Assembly (NCBI RefSeq): GCF_031954365.1
Contig: NZ_JAUSVZ010000001.1
Length of the DNA stretch: 64,000 nt
Origin: Brevibacillus aydinogluensis
GTDB lineage: Bacteria; Bacillota; Bacilli; Brevibacillales; Brevibacillaceae
Strand: one strand, 5' to 3'
Below the pieces are notes generated by a model. That model searched no databases. It was given only the letters and a program-made list of their open reading frames with translations, and was not told where the DNA came from. Within the stretch, counting starts at the first letter, position 1; the number at the start of each line of letters is the position of its first letter. Both the position numbers and the translations under genes were made by a program. This document shows positions 50,686 to 59,042 of the stretch, piece after piece.

Positions 50686-51303
50686 ATGGAAATGAACATG
50701 CTGATGTCAATTATCGAGCAATATGGATATGCGGCCATCTTCTTTTTGCTCTGGCTGGGCATTGTCGGTTTGCCGATCCCCGACGAGCTCGTCGTCGCTA
50801 CCGGCGGGTTTCTGGCGTCCTTGGCGCTGTTGGACCCTGTTTGCGCGTTTCTTGCCGGCTACCTGGGCGTGGCCTCGGGATTGACGATTGGGTTTTTACT
50901 GGGGAAGTTCTTCGGCCGCCCGATCCTTGCATGGTTGTCAAAGAGTGAGAAGATGAGGCATACGGTAGAGCGCTCCACCGGTCTCGTGGAGAAGTACGGG
51001 ACCTTTGCCCTCTGCTTCAGCTATCTGTTTCCTGTCGTTCGCCACGTCGTTCCCTACATCGTCGCCATGGGCGGGATGACGTATCGGCGCTACGCGGTCC
51101 TGTCCTATCCGATCGGGTTGTTGTGGACGATCCTTTTTTATCTGATTGGCTACGTGTTCGGAAAAAACGTGGATGTGGTCGTGGCGATGATCCGCACCTA
51201 CGGCTTCTTCGCCCTGTTTATCGTGATCGCGCTGCTCGTTGCGGGCTGGGCGGTTCACCGCTTGTTTCTGGCCGGCCGCTCCTTTCGGGCAAAAGGAGAA
51301 TAA
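50686..51303 (+). CDS. DedA-family membrane protein
   Basis: 205 residues from ATG 50686. Multi-span with the DedA hallmarks LWLGIVGLPIPDELVVATGGFLASL, GFLLGKFFGRP and SYLFPVVRHVVPYIVAMGGMTYRRY (the F/Y-x-R-x-x-P-type amphipathic loop). DedA proteins move phospholipids or undecaprenyl-phosphate between leaflets. The next gene begins 4 bases after its stop. A second VTT protein in this window is the YqaA-type at 25751. Confidence 0.88.
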   Translation: MEMNMLMSIIEQYGYAAIFFLLWLGIVGLPIPDELVVATGGFLASLALLDPVCAFLAGYLGVASGLTIGFLLGKFFGRPILAWLSKSEKMRHTVERSTGLVEKYGTFALCFSYLFPVVRHVVPYIVAMGGMTYRRYAVLSYPIGLLWTILFYLIGYVFGKNVDVVVAMIRTYGFFALFIVIALLVAGWAVHRLFLAGRSFRAKGE

Positions 51304-51307
51304 AGAG

Positions 51308-51673
51308 ATGCGTCATCATAAATGGGTAACAAGGCACAGGCAGAGCCGCAACGCGGTATGGGTGGCGGGCTGGCTGCTCGTTTTGTGCGGCTGGTGGCTG
51401 TCGCGTCTGCCGTTTGTCGCAGCGGGACTGTTGGTGTTGAACGTGTACGCCGCCGGTCTGATGGCCGCTGACAAGCGTGCTGCGCGGCGGGGCGGACCGC
51501 GCGTTCCGGAGGCGAGCCTGCTGTTGAGCGCGTTGGTGGGCGGCGGAGCGGGCGCGCTGTTGGGCATGCTGGCCTGGCGCCACAAGACCCGGCATGCGCT
51601 GTTCATGACGGGGGTGCCGCTCATTTGCGCAGTTCAGATCGTTCTGATATGGGTTTGTCTGCTCAACCAATAG
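51308..51673 (+). CDS. DUF1294 membrane protein
   Basis: 121 residues; ATG at 51308 with AAGGAG inside the end of the dedA gene. About three spans; the core reads NVYAAGLMAADKRAARRGGPRVPEASLLLSALVGGGAGALLGMLAWRHKTRH, the DUF1294 motif (Y-x-x-D-K-x-x-A ... R-x-x-E ... H-K-T). Probably co-transcribed with dedA. Function unknown. Confidence 0.85.
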   Translation: MRHHKWVTRHRQSRNAVWVAGWLLVLCGWWLSRLPFVAAGLLVLNVYAAGLMAADKRAARRGGPRVPEASLLLSALVGGGAGALLGMLAWRHKTRHALFMTGVPLICAVQIVLIWVCLLNQ

Positions 51674-51755
51674 GCAACTGGTGAGAGAAGCCGCTCCTGC
51701 TAAGCAGGGGGGGTTTTCGTCCAACAGGTGGATGCAGAATCGTAATTGTGACGCA

Positions 51756-51790
51756 CGTAAAACGGGAGAGACGACAGCGCCTCTCCCGCT
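51756..51790 (-). terminator. Terminator of sspI
   Basis: CGGGAGAG/CTCTCCCG (51763-51770, 51781-51788); on the minus strand followed by TTTTACG. Confidence 0.75.
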
Positions 51791-51803
51791 GGTCCAAGCG
51801 TCC

Positions 51804-52049
51804 TTACACCGGCGATTGTGCCTGTTTTGGCAGATGGTCGGCGATTGTTTGCACCATGCTCTGCCGAGTCGCCTGATCACTGTTTTGCCACAGGACTTCA
51901 AACAGCACGCCCAGACCGGGCAGGGTTTTTTCCTGACCGCTTGCGATCGCGTCCGTGATCGTCTCCTGCACGTCGTTGGCACTGGAGCCCTGCATTTTGT
52001 ACATGATCGCCTGGCGCAGATTGAGTGCGGCAATGTTCATGGCGGACAT
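51804..52049 (-). CDS. sspI: Small acid-soluble spore protein I
   Basis: 81 residues; ATG at 52049 (three bases after AAGGAG-TGG) or ATG at 52040 (MNIAALNLRQA, 12 bases) could be the start. The SspI pattern is clear: LNLRQAIMYKMQG...ETITDAIASGQEKTLPGLGVLFEVLWQ. Made in the forespore and packed in the spore core. A sigma-G-like promoter lies upstream and a terminator downstream. Confidence 0.93.
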   Translation of the reverse strand: MSAMNIAALNLRQAIMYKMQGSSANDVQETITDAIASGQEKTLPGLGVLFEVLWQNSDQATRQSMVQTIADHLPKQAQSPV

Positions 52050-52079
52050 CCACTCCTTTTGTCGTGATGGCTGCGCCTA

Positions 52080-52110
52080 TAGTATTCGTCCCGCATCGTC
52101 GGCTCATACC
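52080..52110 (-). promoter_or_regulatory. Probable sigma-G promoter of sspI
   Basis: On the minus strand GGTATGA (52104-52110), 17-bp spacer and AATACTA (52080-52086), close to the sigma-G pattern with a CATACTA-type -10. It overlaps nothing on the other strand except the start of the ktrA promoter region. Confidence 0.5.
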
Positions 52111-52114
52111 CGTT

Positions 52115-52144
52115 TTGTAGCCGATGGAAGCGTTGTGGTATAAT
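52115..52144 (+). promoter_or_regulatory. Sigma-A promoter of ktrA
   Basis: TTGTAG (52115-52120), 18-bp spacer, extended TGGTATAAT with TATAAT at 52139-52144. It is divergent from the sspI promoter. Confidence 0.55.
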
Positions 52145-52238
52145 GCTTGGTATTAAAAGTGCCCTGCCGGTGCTCCGGATGGGGCAGCCCAGGCAGGACG
52201 TTTTGGTCATGTGGCCACAGCACAAGGAGTGGAAAAGC

Positions 52239-52892
52239 ATGTCAAAGCAGTTTGCCGTCATCGGGATGGGCCGGTTTGGTTCCAGCGTGGCCCGGACCCT
52301 GTATGAGATGGATTATGAAGTAATGGGCATTGACGAAAACGAAGAGCGCATCAACGAGAACATCCAGTACGTCACCCACGCTGTCGCCGCCGATTCGACC
52401 GACGAGCGGGCGCTGAAGGAGATCGGCATTCGCAACTTCGACGTGGTCGTCGTCGCGATCGGGGCTGACATTCAGGCCAGCATTTTGACCGTGCTGATCC
52501 TCAAGGAACTGGGCGTGAAAAAGATCGTCGCCAAAGCGCAGAACGAGCGGCATGGTCAGGTGCTGTACAAGGTGGGGGCGGATCGGGTGGTGTTTCCCGA
52601 GCGGGACATGGGGGTGCGCGTCGCCCACAATCTGATCTCCGCCAATGTGCTTGACTTTATTGAACTGGCGGAGGATTACAGCGTGGCCGAAGTGGTGGTC
52701 TCATCCGGGATGGTGGGCAAGACGCTGCGTCAGCTGGACATCCGCGCCCGATACGGAGTGAACGTCATCGCCATCAAAAGCGGCGAGAAGTTCAACATCG
52801 CCCCCAGTCCGGACGAGGTGATCCAGTACGGGGACGTGCTGGTCGTCATCGGCAACAACAAACATCTGAATGCATTTGAGGAGCAGGCGTAG
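52239..52892 (+). CDS. K+ uptake regulator KtrA/TrkA-type
   Basis: 217 residues from ATG 52239 after AAGGAG. RCK_N domain with the nucleotide-binding FAVIGMGRFGSSVARTLYEMDYEVMGIDENEE, then an RCK_C (TrkA_C) domain. It forms the cytoplasmic ring that gates a KtrB/D channel, sensing ATP/ADP and, through RCK_C, c-di-AMP in relatives. No ktrB lies next to it. KtrA and KtrC cannot be told apart here. Confidence 0.9.
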   Translation: MSKQFAVIGMGRFGSSVARTLYEMDYEVMGIDENEERINENIQYVTHAVAADSTDERALKEIGIRNFDVVVVAIGADIQASILTVLILKELGVKKIVAKAQNERHGQVLYKVGADRVVFPERDMGVRVAHNLISANVLDFIELAEDYSVAEVVVSSGMVGKTLRQLDIRARYGVNVIAIKSGEKFNIAPSPDEVIQYGDVLVVIGNNKHLNAFEEQA

Positions 52893-52895
52893 ACA

Positions 52896-53711
52896 ATGAA
52901 GCACGACGTCATACAATCGGTGCATAACCCCTTGGTGAAGCGGTTGTTCCGCCTGCTGGAGCGAAAAGGACGGGACGAGCAGGGGCGGTTTCTCGTCGAA
53001 GGGGCCCATTTGGTGGAAGAAGCCCTGAACAGCGGCGCGGAGGTGATCACCGTCCTGTACGACAGCAGCCGGGAGATGGACCCGGCCTGCCGGCGGGCGA
53101 TTGACAGGCGCGCGGGGGAAGTCGAAGTAGTTCCCGCTTCCGCGGCGGTATTGGCCAAGCTGTCGGAGACCAAGACACCGCAGGGAATTGTCGCCGAAGT
53201 GAAAAAGACAGAGCACGACTGGAACGCATGGCTGCAGGCGGCGGAAGAACGTGATTACCTGCTGCTGATGCTGGACGAGATTCAGGACCCGGGCAACCTC
53301 GGCACCATGCTGCGCACGGCGGAAGCGGCTGGTGTCGACGCAGTGATTCTCGGCAAAGGCAGCGTCGATCCGTACAACGGCAAAGTGGTGCGGGCCACGA
53401 TGGGGGCGCTGTACCGGCTGCCCGTTTTTTCCCGGCCGCTGCTGGAGGCCGCCGCCGAATTGAAACGGCAAGGCGCGCGGGTTATCGTGTCCTCCCTCAA
53501 TGAAAACAGCCTCAGGTATGACGAGGCTGATTACACAGGCAAAACGGCAATCGTGATCGGCAATGAGGGGCGGGGGGTCTCCCGTGCCGTGAGCGAAGCG
53601 GCTGACGGGTTCGTGCACATCCCGCTGTACGGACGGGCGGAATCGCTCAATGCGGCGGTCGCCGCCGGCATCCTCATCTACGAGGCGCAGCGCAGACGCA
53701 GGCATAGGTAG
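52896..53711 (+). CDS. TrmH/SpoU-family RNA 2'-O-methyltransferase (YsgA-like)
   Basis: 271 residues; ATG at 52896, four bases after ktrA. An N-terminal substrate-binding domain (RLLERKGRDEQGRFLVEGAHLVEEAL) and a SPOUT methyltransferase domain with the knot motifs DEIQDPGNLGTMLRTAEAAG, IVIGNEGRGVS and IPLYGRAESLNAAVAAGI. Methylates rRNA or tRNA ribose; the target is unknown. Its place just before the pheS T-box is the same as ysgA in B. subtilis. Confidence 0.9.
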   Translation: MKHDVIQSVHNPLVKRLFRLLERKGRDEQGRFLVEGAHLVEEALNSGAEVITVLYDSSREMDPACRRAIDRRAGEVEVVPASAAVLAKLSETKTPQGIVAEVKKTEHDWNAWLQAAEERDYLLLMLDEIQDPGNLGTMLRTAEAAGVDAVILGKGSVDPYNGKVVRATMGALYRLPVFSRPLLEAAAELKRQGARVIVSSLNENSLRYDEADYTGKTAIVIGNEGRGVSRAVSEAADGFVHIPLYGRAESLNAAVAAGILIYEAQRRRRHR

Positions 53712-53817
53712 CGGCTGCTGTCCGCTGCACACGCTTCGCCAGCCGCTTGCGTTCGTCCCAAGCCATGGCCACAGCGCCTGTTGGAAAATCGCTTGACCGC
53801 ATGCAGGATTTGCATCA

Positions 53818-53846
53818 TTGAAAGTTCGCCAGGGTTGCGCTATAAT
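53818..53846 (+). promoter_or_regulatory. Sigma-A promoter of pheST
   Basis: TTGAAA (53818-53823), 17-bp spacer, TATAAT (53841-53846). Confidence 0.78.
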
Positions 53847-53869
53847 TTTCCTGAATGTGTGTAATATAA

Positions 53870-54156
53870 CGGAAAGCGATGACAGAGAGTAGTACGCAGG
53901 CCCCATGCGTTTGCAGGGAGGAGATGCCGCAGACTGAAAGCATCCCAACGCCATGTCTGCCGAATTCACTCTGGAGCCGCACTCTGAACCGCTCGAGACG
54001 AGCCCAGTAGGAGCAGCCGGGACATTCCCGTTATCATGGTCAAAGTGAGGCGGAAGACTGGGTTCCCCAGGCATCGTTGGGGGAAAAGCCTTCTGCTTAA
54101 CAAGGGTGGTACCGCGAGTAACAGCTCGTCCCTTTTCGGGGCGGGTTTTTCTATTT
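53870..54156 (+). promoter_or_regulatory. Phenylalanine T-box riboswitch of pheST
   Basis: AGGGTGGTACCGCG (54103-54116) is the T-box core; the 5' end GATGACAGAGAGTAGTACG is the stem I K-turn/AGTA region. The specifier is TTC (53965-53967), matching phenylalanine. The terminator GCTCGTCCC/GGGGCGGGT plus TTTTTC follows (54124-54151). Together with the promoter it explains the long gap before pheS. Confidence 0.93.
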
Positions 54157-54242
54157 TTCGGGGCCCTCCCGGTTTACGCGGCAGCCGCAGCCGGACGGGA
54201 CCGCAGGAAGGTTGCAAATCTTGAGCAAAGGAGCGATACAAC

Positions 54243-55277
54243 GTGCAAACGCGGTTACAGGAGATGAAACAGGCGGCGCTGGACCAGATCAGCCAGGCCG
54301 CAGACGCGGGTCAGCTGCAAGACCTGCGCGTCAAATATCTGGGGAAAAAAGGTGAACTGACCGAGCTTCTGCGCGGAATGGGCAGCCTTTCGCCGGAAGA
54401 GAGGCCTGTCGTCGGCCAGCTCGTCAACGAGGTGCGCGCGGCGCTGGAAGCGGCGTTTGCCGACAAGCAGGCCGCACTGGAACAAGCAGCGCTGGAAGCC
54501 AAACTGGCGTCGCAAACGCTGGACGTTACACTGCCCGGCCGTCCGGTTCCGACCGGAACGATGCACCCGCTTTCCCGCATTATCGAAGAGATCGAGGACA
54601 TTTTCATCGGTCTGGGCTTTGAAATTGCCGAAGGGCCCGAGGTGGAGACGGATCATTTCAACTTCGAGATGCTCAACCTGCCCAAGGATCATCCCGCGCG
54701 CGACATGCAGGATTCGTTCTATCTGACGGAGGACATTTTGCTCCGCACCCAGACGTCTCCGGTGCAGGCGCGCACCATGCTGAAAAAGGCCGGCCAGACG
54801 CCGGTAAAAATCATCTCTCCGGGCAAGGTGTACCGGCGCGACGACGACGATGCCACCCACTCCCACCAGTTTACGCAGATCGAAGGGCTGGTCGTCGACA
54901 AAGGCATTGGCATGAGCGACTTGAAAGGGATTCTGCTCACGTTTGCCCGCCAGATGTTCGGGGCCAACCAGCAAATCCGCCTGCGCCCCAGCTTTTTCCC
55001 GTTCACCGAACCGAGCGCGGAAGTGGACCTGCAGTGCTTCAGCTGCGGCGGAGACGGCTGCCGCGTCTGCAAGCAGACGGGCTGGATCGAGATTCTCGGC
55101 TCCGGTATGGTGCACCCGCGCGTATTGGAAATGGCCGGCTATGATCCGCAGGAAGTGAGCGGGTTTGCCTTCGGAATGGGCGTGGAGCGCATCGCCATGC
55201 TGAAGTACGGGGTAGAGGACATTCGCCATTTCTACACCAATGACGTGCGCTTCCTGCGGCAGTTCAACCGAGGCTAG
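54243..55277 (+). CDS. pheS: Phenylalanyl-tRNA synthetase alpha subunit
   Basis: 344 residues; GTG at 54243 behind AAAGGAG (9 bases). N-terminal coiled coil (about 1-85), then the class II catalytic domain with VETDHFNFEMLNLPKDHPARDMQDSFY motif 1 region, RTQTSPVQARTM, motif 2 (YRRDDDDATHSHQFTQIEG) and motif 3 (GFAFGMGVERIAMLKYG). Joins PheT in an alpha2-beta2 enzyme that charges tRNA-Phe. Confidence 0.97.
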   Translation: MQTRLQEMKQAALDQISQAADAGQLQDLRVKYLGKKGELTELLRGMGSLSPEERPVVGQLVNEVRAALEAAFADKQAALEQAALEAKLASQTLDVTLPGRPVPTGTMHPLSRIIEEIEDIFIGLGFEIAEGPEVETDHFNFEMLNLPKDHPARDMQDSFYLTEDILLRTQTSPVQARTMLKKAGQTPVKIISPGKVYRRDDDDATHSHQFTQIEGLVVDKGIGMSDLKGILLTFARQMFGANQQIRLRPSFFPFTEPSAEVDLQCFSCGGDGCRVCKQTGWIEILGSGMVHPRVLEMAGYDPQEVSGFAFGMGVERIAMLKYGVEDIRHFYTNDVRFLRQFNRG

Positions 55278-55297
55278 AAAGGAGAGTCGTTTCAGAG

Positions 55298-57721
55298 ATG
55301 AAGGTATCGTACCAATGGTTGTCGGAATACGTGGATTTACACGATATCACCCCGTACGAACTGGCGGAAAAGCTGACCAGAAGCGGGATTGAAGTGGAGA
55401 CTGTAGAGCCGCGCAACGCCGGCGTCTCCAACGTAGTGGTCGGGTACGTCAAGGAGCGCAGCAAGCATCCGGACGCCGACCGCCTGAGCGTCTGCATCGT
55501 GGATGCAGGACAAGGCGAGGACCTGCAGATCGTCTGCGGTGCGCCCAACGTGGCGCAGGGACAAAAAGTGCCCGTAGCATTGATCGGAGCGAAACTGCCG
55601 GGCGGCCTGCACATCAAGAAGTCCAAGCTGCGCGGCGTGGAGTCGCACGGCATGATCTGTTCGGCCAAGGAACTGGGCCTCAATGACAAGCTGCTGGCCA
55701 AAGACCAGCAGGAAGGGATTATGGTCCTGCCCGAGGACGCCGAAGTGGGCATGGATGCGGTCTCTTACCTGGGGCTTGACGACTACGTGCTGGAGCTGGG
55801 CTTGACGCCAAACCGTTCCGATTGCCTCAGCATGATCGGGGTCGCTTACGAAGTGGCAGCCATTCTCGGCCGGGAGGTCAAGCTGCCGGAGATTGCCGTC
55901 ACGGAAAACGGCGGCGACAATCCGGTAAGCGTGCGCATCGAAGCGGACGATCACTGCTACCGCTACGTGGGACGCCACTTTACCGGAGCGAAAATCACCA
56001 GTTCGCCGCAGTGGATGAAAAACCGCCTGATGGCGGCGGGGATCCGGCCGATTAACAACGTCGTGGACGTGACCAACTACGTCATGCTGGAATACGGCCA
56101 ACCCCTGCACGCGTTTGACGCGACCAAGGTAAAAGACCGCGCCATCGTCGTGCGCCTGGCACAAGACGGGGAGAAGCTGGTCACGCTGGACGATCAGGAG
56201 CGAACGCTGGACAGCCAGACCCTGCTGATCGCCGACGGGGAAAAAGGGCTGGCCATCGCCGGCGTGATGGGCGGCGCCAACTCGGAGATCACCGACGAGA
56301 CGACGGAAATCATTTTGGAAGCCGCCTGGTTTACGCCGCAGACGGTTCGCCGCACGGCTCGGACCCAGGGCATGCGCACGGAAGGATGCGTCCGCTGGGA
56401 AAAAGGCGTCGATCAGGCGCGCGTCCAGGAAGCAGGCGAGCGGGCTGCTGCGCTGATCCAGCAGTTGTCGGGCGCGGCCGTCTCCAAAGGAGTGGCGTCG
56501 GCTGTTGTCCGTGAAGTGAAGCCGGCCGTCGTAACGGTTGCGCTGGAGAAGATCAACCAGCATCTGGGCACGTCGCTGACCGCAGCGGACGTCTCCGCAA
56601 TTTTCGACCGCCTGGGCTTTTCGTATGAGCAGAACGGCAGCACCTGGACGGTCACCGTACCGACCCGCCGCGGTGACATCACCCTGCCGGAGGATTTGGT
56701 GGAGGAAGTGGCCCGCCTGTACGGCTACGACAACATTCCGACCAGCTTGCCGAGCGGCCAGGCCACACAGGGGCAGCTTACCCCCGACCAGCGTCTGCGC
56801 CGGACAATTCGCCACCACCTGATTGGCGCGGGACTGCACGAGGCGATTACCTACTCCCTGGTTCACGCGGAGCGGGTGGGGGATGTAGCCGGTCTGCACC
56901 GCATTGACGCCAAGCCGATTTCGCTGGCCATGCCGATGAGCGAAGAGCACAGCGTGCTGCGCACCAGCCTGATCCCTGGCCTTCTGCAGACGATCGCCTA
57001 CAACAAAAACAGGCAAAACCACGATGTGGCCGTGTTTGAACTGGGCAGTGTCTTTCTGACCACAGAAGAAAAGCTGACACAGCTTCCCGAGGAACGCCTC
57101 TACGTGGCGGCAGCTTTGACCGGGCAGTGGCTGCCGCAGAATTGGATGGGCGCAAACCAGCCGGTTGATTTTTACCTCGTCAAGGGACTGGTTGACTCAC
57201 TCCTGAGCCGCTTGGGAATTGTCGGTGCGACCTACAAGCCTGCATCCGATCTGGCTGGCATGCACCCCGGCCGCACGGCGGAGGTATGGGTCGGCGAGCG
57301 GCGTCTCGGCTATCTCGGACAGATTCACCCGGCACTGGAAAAAACCTACGACGTGTCGGAAACGTACGTGTTTCAGTTCGACCTGACGGAGCTGGCAGCA
57401 GCAGTCGAGGATGCAGGCTATTACAAGCCGCTGCCCAAGTTCCCGGCCGTGACCCGCGACCTCGCACTGGTAGTGGACCGCAGTGTGCCGGCGGCCGCTC
57501 TCGAAACGGCGATTCGCCAGGCGGCAGGAGAGCTCCTGGAATCGCTCACGCTGTTTGACGTCTACACCGGGGAGCGCATCGCCGCCGACAAGAAGAGCGT
57601 CGCCTTCTCCCTCGTCTTCCGCCATCCGGAACGGACGCTGCAGGACGACGAAATCCAGCAGGTGACTGCCGCCGTCGTGGACGCACTGAAGGCGCAAACG
57701 GGCGCGGAACTGCGCATGTAA
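55298..57721 (+). CDS. pheT: Phenylalanyl-tRNA synthetase beta subunit
   Basis: 807 residues; ATG at 55298 behind AAAGGAG. Domains in order: tRNA-binding OB fold (about 40-150, VCGAPNVAQGQKVPVA), B3/4 editing domain (about 210-385, LMLEYGQPLHAFD), B5 domain (about 410-475), a catalytic-like core, and the C-terminal FDX-ACB anticodon domain (FPAVTRDLALVVDRSVP...). Editing removes tyrosine from tRNA-Phe. Second gene of the T-box operon. Confidence 0.97.
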   Translation: MKVSYQWLSEYVDLHDITPYELAEKLTRSGIEVETVEPRNAGVSNVVVGYVKERSKHPDADRLSVCIVDAGQGEDLQIVCGAPNVAQGQKVPVALIGAKLPGGLHIKKSKLRGVESHGMICSAKELGLNDKLLAKDQQEGIMVLPEDAEVGMDAVSYLGLDDYVLELGLTPNRSDCLSMIGVAYEVAAILGREVKLPEIAVTENGGDNPVSVRIEADDHCYRYVGRHFTGAKITSSPQWMKNRLMAAGIRPINNVVDVTNYVMLEYGQPLHAFDATKVKDRAIVVRLAQDGEKLVTLDDQERTLDSQTLLIADGEKGLAIAGVMGGANSEITDETTEIILEAAWFTPQTVRRTARTQGMRTEGCVRWEKGVDQARVQEAGERAAALIQQLSGAAVSKGVASAVVREVKPAVVTVALEKINQHLGTSLTAADVSAIFDRLGFSYEQNGSTWTVTVPTRRGDITLPEDLVEEVARLYGYDNIPTSLPSGQATQGQLTPDQRLRRTIRHHLIGAGLHEAITYSLVHAERVGDVAGLHRIDAKPISLAMPMSEEHSVLRTSLIPGLLQTIAYNKNRQNHDVAVFELGSVFLTTEEKLTQLPEERLYVAAALTGQWLPQNWMGANQPVDFYLVKGLVDSLLSRLGIVGATYKPASDLAGMHPGRTAEVWVGERRLGYLGQIHPALEKTYDVSETYVFQFDLTELAAAVEDAGYYKPLPKFPAVTRDLALVVDRSVPAAALETAIRQAAGELLESLTLFDVYTGERIAADKKSVAFSLVFRHPERTLQDDEIQQVTAAVVDALKAQTGAELRM

Positions 57722-57811
57722 GGGACCTTGACGGATTCTGACATTTTCAGTAACCTAAAAAAGATACAGGAGTACAAAAGTCGCAGAGTAGTGTTGAAGG
57801 AGGAAGCCTTC

Positions 57812-58078
57812 GTGCAAGGTGATGGGAAAAATCGGTTGACGGTTGATATATTTGGCCAGCAATACCGGCTGAGCGGAAAGGCAAGCGTAAACCATATCCG
57901 CATGGTGGCCGGTTTCGTCGATGACAAGATGAATGAAATCGCCAAGGGCAACCATCGCCTGGACACGGCCAAAATCGCCGTGCTCACCGCGGTCAACATT
58001 GCGGACGAGTACTTCCGCCTGCGACAGGAGTACGAGGCACTGTTGAAGATCCTGCATGACGACGCGAACCAAGCATAG
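57812..58078 (+). CDS. zapA: Cell division protein ZapA
   Basis: 88 residues; GTG at 57812 behind GGAGGAAGCC, giving NRLTVDIFGQQYRLSGKAS at the start, the ZapA beta-strand module. A helical C-terminal half (KAKIAVLTAVNIADEYFRLRQEYEALLK-like) dimerises. It bundles FtsZ at the division site. Comes after pheT as in B. subtilis; a terminator follows. Confidence 0.92.
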   Translation: MQGDGKNRLTVDIFGQQYRLSGKASVNHIRMVAGFVDDKMNEIAKGNHRLDTAKIAVLTAVNIADEYFRLRQEYEALLKILHDDANQA

Positions 58079-58089
58079 ACGAATCACAT

Positions 58090-58121
58090 AAAAAGAGGGG
58101 CAGTGTATGCCTCTCTTTTCC
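58090..58121 (+). terminator. Terminator of the pheST-zapA operon
   Basis: AAAAGAGGGGCA/TGCCTCTCTTTT (12-bp with one G-U) around loop GTGTA at 58091-58119. Confidence 0.75.
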
Positions 58122-58166
58122 CATTGTCGCGAAAAAGCTTGTCAATAAGAGGGGCGTGGGCAAAAG

Positions 58167-59042
58167 ATGGGTCAGGAGATGGACAGAGAAGCGCTGCGGG
58201 AGGCGGCCCGCCGGCTGTCTCTCGCAGAAAAAGAGGAAAAACTGCGCGGGCTGCTGCGCGATATGGGGCGCGTGCTGATCGCGTTTTCCGGAGGCGTTGA
58301 CAGCACCTTTTTGCTGGCATGCGCCGTCCAGGAACTGGGCGATGAGGCGATCGCCGTGACCGCGGCGTCGGAGACGTTCCCGACGCGGGAGTTTGAAGCG
58401 GCCAGGCAGTTGGCCAAACGCCTGGGTGCCCGTTTTGTGACCACCGAGATCCGCGAAATGGAAAATCCGCAGTTCGTGGCCAATCCGGTCAACCGCTGTT
58501 TTTACTGCAAAGACGGATTGTACGAGCATCTCGGCCGATTGGCGGAAGAAAATCAATGGAATGCCGTCATCTGCGACGGGGCCAACATGGATGACCTGGG
58601 CGACTATCGTCCCGGACGATTGGCCGCCGTCCAGCGCGGTGTCCGCAGCCCGCTGCAGGAAGCCGGCTTGTTCAAGGAGGAGATACGCCAATTGTCCCGG
58701 GCCATGGGGCTGCCCACCTGGAACAAGCCGTCGTTTGCCTGCCTGTCGTCGCGCATCCCGTACGGCTCGCCAATCACCCTGGAAAAGATCGACCAGATTG
58801 ACAGAGCAGAGGGGTATCTGATAAGTCTCGGCTTTCATCAGGTGCGCGTGCGCCATCACGATGCAATCGCCCGCATTGAGGTAGACCCGGCCGACTTTCC
58901 GCGTCTGCTGGAGCATAGCGACGAGATTTCCCGAACGCTGCGGCAGATTGGTTTTCAGTATGTCACCCTGGATTTGTCCGGCTACCAGACGGGCAGCATG
59001 AACGCCGTTCTGGACAAGGATGTGAAAGCGGCGCATGGTTGA
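58167..59042 (+). CDS. larE: LarE, ATP-dependent sulfur transferase for the nickel-pincer cofactor
   Basis: 291 residues; ATG at 58167 (ATG 58179 is too close to AGGAG). PP-loop ATPase: SGGVDS (41-46). Sulfur-carrying cysteines: Cys111 and Cys114 in NRCFYCKD and Cys192 in KPSFACLSSRIPYG. The single-Cys LarE of L. plantarum sacrifices its own sulfur; a three-Cys set like this points to the 4Fe-4S, possibly catalytic, LarE type. It sulfurates a pyridine nucleotide derivative for lactate racemase-like enzymes. Its stop overlaps larB. Confidence 0.9.
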   Translation: MGQEMDREALREAARRLSLAEKEEKLRGLLRDMGRVLIAFSGGVDSTFLLACAVQELGDEAIAVTAASETFPTREFEAARQLAKRLGARFVTTEIREMENPQFVANPVNRCFYCKDGLYEHLGRLAEENQWNAVICDGANMDDLGDYRPGRLAAVQRGVRSPLQEAGLFKEEIRQLSRAMGLPTWNKPSFACLSSRIPYGSPITLEKIDQIDRAEGYLISLGFHQVRVRHHDAIARIEVDPADFPRLLEHSDEISRTLRQIGFQYVTLDLSGYQTGSMNAVLDKDVKAAHG

